Shown here: positions 1-6,142 of the stretch, piece after piece
How the letters are laid out: every line of letters begins with the position of its first letter
Position numbering within the stretch: position 1 is the first letter of the stretch
Assembly: GCA_024645155.1 (NCBI GenBank)
Contig: JAHEGF010000194.1
Coordinates: forward strand, 1 to 6,358
Source of the DNA: Phyllobacteriaceae bacterium
GTDB taxonomy: Bacteria; Pseudomonadota; Alphaproteobacteria; Rhizobiales; Rhizobiaceae
Reading direction: 5' to 3'
DNA: 6,358 bases
The notes under the pieces: generated by a model
Seen by the model: the letters and a program-made list of their open reading frames with translations, nothing else
Database searches by the model: none
What the model was told of the DNA's origin: nothing
Position numbers and translations under genes: made by a program

Positions 1-883
1 CACCATATGCCACATCCTGGAAATCGACAACCTTGGCGAGGCCGTTGGATGCCATATGGATGACGGGTTCTGGCAAGGCTTCGACCCGGGCAACAAGGCG
101 CTGCCAAGCGGCGACATCGGCATCGGGACCAGCCAGCATGATCGCGGATTGCGCGGGCGCCAATGCCTTGCTGGCTGGTATATCTTCCCCGCCGCTTTCT
201 GCCCGTTTGCAAGCCACAGCGAAGGCTTTCAGGCTCGTCTCGACACCGCGGCCTGACCGCCTGATGGTCTCCTCGAACTGGGCGCGCGTGAAGGGCAATT
301 CTTTCGAGCCGCACAGCGCACCGAAAGCACTTGCCGAGATTACGCTGCCGTGGGCCACAGCAACCGCATCCATGTCAAATGCGATCAGCCTTCTTGAAGC
401 CTTGCGCGCCGCGTCCATGACATCAGCTGATTGTGAAATCCCGTCGCCCGGAACGACCTTCTCGGATACAGCAAGCGCCCTGTGCGTCGATGCGATCAGG
501 GCTGTCTGGCCCGGTGTCACAAAACCGCGCATGATCGCGCGGCCGGCTTCCATCATCTCGGCTGCAATCAAAATGTCGACATCGCCAGGCGCCGGGGAAA
601 GCGCAAATACCGGATCGCGCCCCTCATCGGGCATCATCTCTATGTAATAGATGGTGGCGCCGGTACGTTGGGCAACGCCTGCAACCGAAGTCGATTGCGC
701 AACGTAGCCGTTTTCTTGCGCCAGATCGACAATCCAGTTGCCGAGAACACCTCCGCCTTGCCCGCCTACGGCAAGGACGGCAAGTTTGATGACGCGGACA
801 TCCGGTTTGCGCACCGCCCGTCTGGGCACCGATGAATTGCGCGCTGGCTGTTTGCGTTTGCGTGGTTTTGCCTGAATGTTCAT
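1..883 (-). CDS. iorB: Indolepyruvate oxidoreductase beta-like subunit (long form), 3' end missing
   Basis: The frame stays open from the ATG at 883 to the left edge, giving at least 294 codons with no stop. After a basic N-terminal tail (about residues 6-30, rich in Lys/Arg), the gamma-type domain of 2-oxoacid:ferredoxin oxidoreductases begins near residue 31. It has the glycine-rich loop GGQGGG at 40-45 and the family stretch SVAGVAQRTGAT at 66-77. With IorA it should oxidatively decarboxylate arylpyruvates (indolepyruvate to indoleacetyl-CoA) in the cytoplasm. Short archaeal-type beta subunits are about 200 residues; this one continues well beyond, matching the roughly 500-residue form of aerobic Proteobacteria, whose C-terminal domain would lie outside the window. 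Its ATG overlaps the iorA stop (ATGA), and no good ribosome binding site precedes it, so translational coupling to iorA is likely. The family call is secure; the substrate is inferred. Confidence 0.88.
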   Translation of the reverse strand, partial: MNIQAKPRKRKQPARNSSVPRRAVRKPDVRVIKLAVLAVGGQGGGVLGNWIVDLAQENGYVAQSTSVAGVAQRTGATIYYIEMMPDEGRDPVFALSPAPGDVDILIAAEMMEAGRAIMRGFVTPGQTALIASTHRALAVSEKVVPGDGISQSADVMDAARKASRRLIAFDMDAVAVAHGSVISASAFGALCGSKELPFTRAQFEETIRRSGRGVETSLKAFAVACKRAESGGEDIPASKALAPAQSAIMLAGPDADVAAWQRLVARVEALPEPVIHMASNGLAKVVDFQDVAYG

Positions 884-3081
884 TGCGCCGCTGCCATCGA
901 ACTTTCGCGCGCATTGTTTGCCACCACCGCAGGCATCTGTGGTACCGTCAGATGCCGCTTGCGACGGCGTTTCTGAAGGTAGGTGATGAATTTCTTGCGG
1001 ATACCGGAAAGCCAAGTCTCGAACGTATTCGGATTGTAAATGACATCCGCCCGGTAAAAGGACGGGCATAAGACCGCAGCATCGGCGACCTCGCCGCAAT
1101 TTCCGCATCCGACACAGGCCTGGTCGATGTGGGCCACCGGGTCGTCGCGCAACGGGTCATCGAGATGTTTGACACTCAGCGATGGGCATCCGGAAAGCCG
1201 CATGCATGCGTGGTCGCCGGTACAAACGTCTTCATCAACGCCAAACCTTGGTTTGACAACGCGTTTCCCACTCGTGATCGCCGCACCCATGAGCGGTTTT
1301 TCTCGGCGTTGCTTGTTGAGCATGCATTCAGATGCGGCGACGATCACTTTCGGACCGTCGTGCTTCGACGTCAGCGCCTCTTTCAAGGTCGCCTGCATTT
1401 TCTTGACATCGTAGGTGTGATCGATCTGGCGCACCCATTCAACGCCGACACCCTTGACGGCATCGGAAATCCGATGCCTGGTCGATTTCGATGCGTTGTC
1501 GGCCCGCGACGACAAAACATCCTGCCCGCCGGTTGCCGCCGAGTAAAAATTATCAACGACCATGATAACGCTGTCGGATTTGTTGAAGACGGCATTTCCG
1601 ATGCTCGTTGACAGGCCATTGTGCCAAAAACCGCCATCACCGATGATCGATATGGCTTTGCGGTCGCCACCGCCATCAAACGCCGCATTCGACGCCGGAC
1701 CAAGACCATATCCCATCGTGGTTCCGCCAATCTCGAACGGCGGCAGGGATGAGAACAGATGGCAACCGATATCGGCAGCAATTTGATGCGGACCGAGTTC
1801 CTCCTCGACCAGTTTCATCGCCGCAAAGATCGGCCGCTCCGGGCAACCGACACAGAATCCAGGGGGGCGGATCGGCACGGTTTTCGACAAATCAGGCAAA
1901 TCAGGCTTGTCCGGCTCGCGATTGGGTGCCCTGTCCTGTGCCGGCATCAACTTCGGCGCTGCGCTGCGGATAAACCGGCTGATGCTGTCCAGCATTACCT
2001 GGCCGGTATACTCTCCCGCCATCGGGAAAAAGTCTTTTCCATGCAGCCGCACGGTAGCACCGGCCTTGAAAAGCATTGCACCAAATGCTTCCTCGATGTG
2101 GTTTGGCTGCCCCTCTTCGACAACCAGGACTGCATCCTTGCCATCGCAATACGCAACAAACTCGTCGTCTATCAGCGGATAGGTGACGTTCAGGACATAG
2201 ATGGGTACGTCCGTTTCACCGTAAATGTCGGCCAGGCCCAAACGCTGCAGCGCGCGGATCACCCCATTGTACATCCCGCCCTGACAAACAATCCCCACCT
2301 TGCCGGTCTTCGGCCCGAAATACTCGTTGAGGCCTCGCGACTTGATAAACTCGACTGCAGCCGGCCAGCGTTTTTCGATCTTTTCCTTTTCATGAACAAA
2401 AGACATCGGCGGCAATACGATACGTTCGGTCTGACGCTGCGGATTATTCAGCGCATCGGAAACAGTCAGGGGCGGCTTCCTGTTGTCCTTGGCGACAAAG
2501 GATCCGGTCACATGGCAGCAACGTATCCGCACTTCCAGCATGACCGGTGTATTTGATGCTTCCGACAGTTCGAATCCATCCTCAACGGCCTTCACGATCG
2601 ACGGCAGATTGGGCCGTGGATCAAGAAGCCATATCTGTGACTTCATGGCATAGGCATGGCTGCGCTCCTGCATGATCGAGGAGCCCTCGCCGTAATCTTC
2701 GCCAACTATGACCAGAGCGCCGCCGGTCACGCCGCCCGATGACAAGTTGGCGAGCGCATCCGAGGCGACATTGATGCCGACCGTAGACTTGAATGTGACG
2801 GCGCCGCGGATCGGGTAATGTACCGAAGCGGCCAGCATTGCGGCTGCGCCGGCTTCCGAAGCGTTTGCCTCAAAACGGACGCCAAGTTCACCGAGGATTT
2901 CCTGGGCATCCGAAAGCACATCCATGAGGTGCGAAATCGGCGCACCCTGGTAGCCTCCGACATAGCCAACCCCGCATTGCAGCAGCGCCTTTGTAATAGC
3001 GAGAATCCCCTCACCGGAAAATTCCTCACCATTTCCGATACGCAGTTGCCTGACTTCCTTGGCGAAGGACCGCTCTGCCAT
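880..3081 (-). CDS. iorA: Indolepyruvate ferredoxin oxidoreductase alpha-like subunit
   Basis: This 733-residue protein is of the usual size for the large proteobacterial IorA. Domains in order: an N-terminal pyrimidine-binding thiamine-diphosphate (TPP) domain (about 20-195) with YQGAP at 44-48 and the conserved Glu76 in ANASEAG; a middle domain (about 258-370); a charged, Pro-rich linker (about 376-405); a TPP pyrophosphate-binding domain (about 407-585) with FCVGCPERP at 409-417 and GDG at 481-483 leading to Asn511; and a C-terminal ferredoxin-like domain with Cys620, 626, 632, 656, 659, 662 and 672. The tail is strongly basic (KRRRKRH at 704-710). The known family reaction is arylpyruvate plus CoA to arylacetyl-CoA and CO2, with electrons passed to ferredoxin. 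The start is supported by GGGGAG at 3092-3087, five bases before the ATG. The gene is followed by iorB with an ATGA overlap. Indolepyruvate is the default substrate by name only; phenylpyruvate or another 2-oxoacid is possible. Confidence 0.93.
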   Translation of the reverse strand: MAERSFAKEVRQLRIGNGEEFSGEGILAITKALLQCGVGYVGGYQGAPISHLMDVLSDAQEILGELGVRFEANASEAGAAAMLAASVHYPIRGAVTFKSTVGINVASDALANLSSGGVTGGALVIVGEDYGEGSSIMQERSHAYAMKSQIWLLDPRPNLPSIVKAVEDGFELSEASNTPVMLEVRIRCCHVTGSFVAKDNRKPPLTVSDALNNPQRQTERIVLPPMSFVHEKEKIEKRWPAAVEFIKSRGLNEYFGPKTGKVGIVCQGGMYNGVIRALQRLGLADIYGETDVPIYVLNVTYPLIDDEFVAYCDGKDAVLVVEEGQPNHIEEAFGAMLFKAGATVRLHGKDFFPMAGEYTGQVMLDSISRFIRSAAPKLMPAQDRAPNREPDKPDLPDLSKTVPIRPPGFCVGCPERPIFAAMKLVEEELGPHQIAADIGCHLFSSLPPFEIGGTTMGYGLGPASNAAFDGGGDRKAISIIGDGGFWHNGLSTSIGNAVFNKSDSVIMVVDNFYSAATGGQDVLSSRADNASKSTRHRISDAVKGVGVEWVRQIDHTYDVKKMQATLKEALTSKHDGPKVIVAASECMLNKQRREKPLMGAAITSGKRVVKPRFGVDEDVCTGDHACMRLSGCPSLSVKHLDDPLRDDPVAHIDQACVGCGNCGEVADAAVLCPSFYRADVIYNPNTFETWLSGIRKKFITYLQKRRRKRHLTVPQMPAVVANNARESSMAAAQ

Positions 3082-3097
3082 TTCTTCTCCCCGTTTG

Positions 3098-3129
3098 GCG
3101 GCAATGCCTCGCTTTCGCAGGCCTGCCGC
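3098..3129 (-). promoter_or_regulatory. Strong hairpin in the marR-iorA spacer
   Basis: Read on the minus strand, GCGGCA (3129-3124) pairs with TGCCGC (3103-3098). After a small internal loop, GCCT (3122-3119) pairs with AGGC (3109-3106), and a short inner stem of two pairs closes on GAAA, with one bulged base. That is about 12 base pairs in 32 nucleotides, ending 16 bases before the iorA ATG and just upstream of its ribosome binding site. No U-run follows, so it is not a standard terminator. It could set mRNA processing or stability between the regulator and enzyme parts of the operon, or affect iorA translation. The structure is read directly from the bases; the function is inference. Confidence 0.5.
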
Positions 3130-3137
3130 AAGTTACA

Positions 3138-3647
3138 CTACAGTTCGTGCTTGCGGATGTTCCTCAGTATTTTTTGCAGCGTCGCCACAAACGCCTCTTC
3201 TTCATCACCTGGGATCTCCGTAAACATGGCCCTGAATCGCTGGTGCATTTCCGGCCAGAAGCGGGCAAATGCAGCCTGCCCGGCTTCTGTCAGGTATATT
3301 TCGCGCACCCGTCCGTCACTTTGGTGGGCAACCCTGCGCACCAGTCCTTCAGCTTCGAGCGTATCTAGGGTGCGGCTCATGGTGGAAGGTTCAAACACCG
3401 CGTACACGGACAACTCGTTGATAGTCAGGCCGGGCACCACCGACAACACCGCCAGCGTACGCATTTTCGCCGTCGTCAGATCATGATCACGCAACGCCTC
3501 ATGCATTGTCGTGTTCCATCGAGCGATGATCCGGTTCATCAGATAGGGAGCAAACCGGTTCAACCCGATCTCGCCCAGCGACGGCGGCGACGCCTGATCC
3601 GCAGCGTCCTGCCTGTCAGCCAGTTTTGTTTGCGAGCGAATGTCCAC
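3138..3647 (-). CDS. MarR-family transcriptional regulator
   Basis: With the GTG at 3647 as start this is 169 residues, a usual MarR size. After an N-terminal extension, a dimerisation helix begins around residues 25-50 (IGLNRFAPYLMNRI). The winged helix-turn-helix follows at about 57-123: LTINELS at 74-80, a recognition helix around EPSTMSRTLDTLEAEGLV at 86-103, and a wing with the hallmark DGR at 111-113, leading to EIYLTEAG. The C-terminal helices complete the dimer interface. The open frame continues upstream to an ATG at 3806, but that part lies inside the preceding FAD gene and does not look like MarR. The GTG sits two bases after that gene's stop, which favours it, although its ribosome binding site is weak. 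Many MarR proteins bind aromatic acids and repress nearby catabolic operons, so this one likely controls this cluster. The effector is unknown. Confidence 0.88.
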   Translation of the reverse strand: MDIRSQTKLADRQDAADQASPPSLGEIGLNRFAPYLMNRIIARWNTTMHEALRDHDLTTAKMRTLAVLSVVPGLTINELSVYAVFEPSTMSRTLDTLEAEGLVRRVAHQSDGRVREIYLTEAGQAAFARFWPEMHQRFRAMFTEIPGDEEEAFVATLQKILRNIRKHEL

Positions 3648-3649
3648 GG

Positions 3650-5227
3650 CTACTTCATTGCCTTTGCAAACAGGTACCCCGAACCACCGCCAAGACCGGG
3701 CCCGGGATGAGTGGAGGCGCCAATGTGCCACAAGCGGTCGATATGGGTCTGATGATTGACGCTGCCCTTGAACGGACGCCAGATAAAGGACTGGTCCAGG
3801 CCACAATATCCGCCGTAGGGATCGCCGCCCGTCAGGTTGATATTCATCGTTTCCAGATCCGCTGGTGACAGTGCTTTTCGCGCAACAATGCTTTTGTGGA
3901 ATCCGGTCAGGTGTTTCTCAAGGATTGCCTCGATACGATCTGCATAGGCTTCACGCAATTCTTCGTTCCAGCAGCCGTCGGCAGGGACCGTCAGTTTCCC
4001 CGCCGCATCTCCCTTGATAATTCGCGGGGCTTCCGGCATTTGCAACCAAAGGACCGCCTTGCCATCGGGGCAGCGCGACGGGTCAAGCGCCGATGGCTGG
4101 CCGACGCAGATCGTCGGTGTTTCGGGAAGCATGCCGCGCTCTGCCTCGTTAGCCGCCTTCGATACACCGTCCAGGCCTGGTGTGAGGTGAAGCAATGCGA
4201 CACCTTCAAGCCCCGCCGTTTTCCATTTTGGCGGATTATCAAGGGCGTAGTGAAGTTGAAAATTGCCCTTGCCATGCTGATAGCGTGAAGTCGCATCCGC
4301 GATCTCCTGCGGGACGCTTGCCAGCAATTTCCCGTAAAGCTGTCCGGGCGTGACAGAACAGGCAACACCGACGCTTGCCAGCAGTTCTTCGCCACCGGCC
4401 AGGCGCACGCCGACTGCCCGGCCGTTCTCGGTCAGGATTTCCGCAACGTCGGATCCGGTGCGGATTATCCCGCCGCGCTCCTCGACAAGGGCCCGAAATG
4501 CCCGGGTGATATTGACCGCTCCACCTTTGACAACCGGCGCACCGGCCGCCTCGAGCGCAAAGGCGATAACCCTCGCCATCTGGCCGGAATAGGCGCTTTC
4601 GGGTGCAAGACCGGTATGCAATACCCATGGAGCAAGCAGTGCCTGGCTGAGTTCTGACCGGTAACCGGAGCGCAACATGCCGCGCGCGGTTGACATCGCT
4701 TCGCCCGCAAATTCTGCAAATCCGCGCAGGCCCATCTTCCAAGCCGTTCGGGCAAGCAGGCGGAAGGTTGGAAAGGACCACAATCTGCCGCCAAGCAAAC
4801 CGAATATCAGTTCCGCATTTTGTTCAACCGACGCTACATCCTTTGCAAATTGCCCACCGTCGCCATCTGCCAACAGGTTGAGCGCGGCAATATTGGCCTT
4901 CCGGTCTGTTTTCAGCACAAACGACGACCCATCTGGCATCAGGACACCGGTCGGTGCATCGCTATTGCAAAACTCCAGGCCATGACGGGCGAGGTCACCG
5001 GCAAGTTCCGCATAAGCCGGTGACGTTATGAACAGCACAAATGTTGTCGCGAGCAGATCATGGACAAAGCCGGAGGCGCCGATATCGCCGGACTTGATAC
5101 ACCCTCCGATTTCGTCCTCCCGCTCGAGCACTATGACGCGCCGGCCCGCAGCACCGAGAAGTGCCGCGGCGACAAGCGCATTTATTCCGCTGCCAACAAT
5201 GATGAAGTCAGCACGATTGCCCATCAT
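3650..5227 (-). CDS. PYROXD2/CrtI-like NAD(P)/FAD-dependent oxidoreductase
   Basis: This is a 525-residue flavoprotein of the phytoene-dehydrogenase-like superfamily. The N-terminal dinucleotide fold has GSGINA at 12-17, the ribose-binding Glu35 at the end of the second strand, and GG at 41-42, followed by GFVHD at 53-57. The C-terminal family signatures are GGDPYGGYCGLDQ (467-479) and a flavin-closing motif GASTHPGPGLGGGSGY (503-518). The third glycine of the GxGxxG loop is Ala17, a mild departure. ATG at 5227 is preferred over the TTG at 5230 because CGGGGAA lies at proper spacing before it; a second ATG follows at 5224. It starts 16 bases after the cyclase stop and ends two bases before the marR start. 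Members of this family oxidise or isomerise varied C-C and C-N bonds, so the substrate cannot be named. Oxidation of an indolic intermediate is an inference from the neighbours. No membrane segment or signal peptide is evident. Confidence 0.9.
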   Translation of the reverse strand: MMGNRADFIIVGSGINALVAAALLGAAGRRVIVLEREDEIGGCIKSGDIGASGFVHDLLATTFVLFITSPAYAELAGDLARHGLEFCNSDAPTGVLMPDGSSFVLKTDRKANIAALNLLADGDGGQFAKDVASVEQNAELIFGLLGGRLWSFPTFRLLARTAWKMGLRGFAEFAGEAMSTARGMLRSGYRSELSQALLAPWVLHTGLAPESAYSGQMARVIAFALEAAGAPVVKGGAVNITRAFRALVEERGGIIRTGSDVAEILTENGRAVGVRLAGGEELLASVGVACSVTPGQLYGKLLASVPQEIADATSRYQHGKGNFQLHYALDNPPKWKTAGLEGVALLHLTPGLDGVSKAANEAERGMLPETPTICVGQPSALDPSRCPDGKAVLWLQMPEAPRIIKGDAAGKLTVPADGCWNEELREAYADRIEAILEKHLTGFHKSIVARKALSPADLETMNINLTGGDPYGGYCGLDQSFIWRPFKGSVNHQTHIDRLWHIGASTHPGPGLGGGSGYLFAKAMK

Positions 5228-5232
5228 CAATT

Positions 5233-5239
5233 CCCCGGT
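5233..5239 (-). promoter_or_regulatory. Ribosome binding site choosing the ATG at 5227
   Basis: The minus strand reads CCGGGGAATTG directly before ATGATG. The G-rich core is placed about five to seven bases ahead of the ATG at 5227, which is too close to serve the TTG at 5230 well. This supports the 525-residue protein rather than one starting a codon earlier. Confidence 0.45.
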
Positions 5240-5243
5240 TTGC

Positions 5244-6035
5244 CTAGCCTTTGGGTTTCAGCGCCAGAACGCGTGTCGGGCTTCCCGTGCCGTTCACGAT
5301 TTTGAGCGGCGCCGCGATGATGACCGCGCCTTTCGGCGGCAATTTGTCTAGATGGGACAAGCTGGCCAATCCATAGCGGTCCGCCTTGTGCATCAGGTTG
5401 TGCGCCGGAAACGGCGGATCAAAAGTGGCAGCGCTGCCGGCATCGGTGCCGATCGTTTCACTGCCCCAGCCAATCGCACCCTTTTCGATGATATATTCGA
5501 TGCAATCTACCGAAGGCCCCGGCGAATGCGGTCCGTTCTCGTCCATGTTGAGAAATGCGTCCTCGGAATGATTGCGCTTGTACCAGTCGGTGCGCATCAC
5601 GACCCATTCGCCGGACTTGATCGCCCCATGTTTGGCCTCCCAGGCCCGTACGCCGTCGGCGGTCAGGACGAAATCATTGTTAGCCTCGGATTCCTTTGAA
5701 CAGTCGATGACGTTGACCGGGGCGACAAAATTCTGCGGCGGTATCGTATCCGTAGTCCCGTCCTTGTAATCCTTACCAGTGATCCAGTGCTGGGGTGCGT
5801 CAAAATGCGTACCCGAGTGCTCGCCGATTTTTAGCCAGTTCCAGGCCCACCACGGACCATTCTCATCATATTGCGAGATCTTATGAATTTCGATTGTCGG
5901 CGTATTTGTACCGAGATCGGGCGGCAGTTTCAACAATGGTGTCTCCGGACCCAAAGGTCCAGCAAGATCAACAACTTCCACATCACCGGAAAGCAACATG
6001 GCACCAAGATTGTTGATGGTGTCTACAGCACTCAT
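5244..6035 (-). CDS. Cyclase-family metal hydrolase, probable isatin hydrolase
   Basis: This is a 263-residue protein of the cyclase/kynurenine-formamidase family, a normal full length. It carries the metal-binding signature HSGTHFDAPQH at 73-83. From memory, the structurally studied Labrenzia isatin hydrolase uses His73, His77 and Asp79 around Mn2+, with His83 and His212 catalytic and Ser225 in a proton wire. All these residues occur here at the same numbers (PAH at 210-212, ASLS at 224-227), and the C-terminal GSPTRVLAL..KG style also fits. The predicted reaction is hydrolysis of the lactam of isatin to isatinate in the cytoplasm. The start is supported by GAGGAGG (6049-6043), seven bases before the ATG, and by the residue numbering. 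It is the first gene of the minus-strand operon. A kynurenine formamidase or another cyclic-amide hydrolase remains possible. Confidence 0.85.
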   Translation of the reverse strand: MSAVDTINNLGAMLLSGDVEVVDLAGPLGPETPLLKLPPDLGTNTPTIEIHKISQYDENGPWWAWNWLKIGEHSGTHFDAPQHWITGKDYKDGTTDTIPPQNFVAPVNVIDCSKESEANNDFVLTADGVRAWEAKHGAIKSGEWVVMRTDWYKRNHSEDAFLNMDENGPHSPGPSVDCIEYIIEKGAIGWGSETIGTDAGSAATFDPPFPAHNLMHKADRYGLASLSHLDKLPPKGAVIIAAPLKIVNGTGSPTRVLALKPKG

Positions 6036-6142
6036 CCCTCGTCCTCCTCAAGATTTTCTTTGGCAATGAACCAAGCCGGATTCACGCTAGACGAAACTAT
6101 CTGAATATGCAAATATCTTTGGATGGATTTTCGGGGCTCTGT
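6036..6142. promoter_or_regulatory. Divergent promoter region with candidate operator
   Basis: This 107-base spacer separates the minus-strand operon from the plus-strand FAD gene, so it should hold both promoters. Near the cyclase gene it contains the strong ribosome binding site GAGGAGG (6049-6043). The stretch 6095-6119 is clearly AT-rich against its surroundings. It contains a direct repeat, AACTATCT (6095-6102) and AAATATCT (6111-6118), offset by 16 bases, and a partial dyad ATATgcaaATAT (6105-6116). Only weak -35/-10 matches were found in either direction, for example TTCACG (6081-6086) and AATATG (6104-6109) at 17-base spacing. A MarR binding site here is inferred, not shown. Confidence 0.5.

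Noticed and set aside
33..647. 204-codon plus-strand open frame
   Set aside because: It lies antisense to iorB, whose minus-strand translation has clear family motifs. The plus-strand product has no recognisable domain and is rich in Ala/Ser as expected of a GC-biased shadow.
624..914. 96-codon minus-strand open frame
   Set aside because: It is a shifted-frame shadow of iorB; its Arg/Cys-rich sequence has no domain.
1759..2556. 265-codon plus-strand open frame
   Set aside because: It is fully antisense to the conserved middle of iorA. No motif, low-complexity His/Arg-rich composition and no ribosome binding site.
3098..3129. Intrinsic terminator between marR and iorA
   Set aside because: The hairpin is strong but no T-run follows on the minus strand and the next gene follows at once.
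2818..3486. 222-codon plus-strand open frame spanning the marR-iorA junction
   Set aside because: It is antisense to both genes and the spacer, with no family resemblance; the minus-strand genes explain the region.
3648..3806. N-terminal extension of the MarR frame to an ATG at 3806
   Set aside because: The extra 53 residues overlap the conserved C-terminus of the FAD gene in another frame and are not MarR-like.
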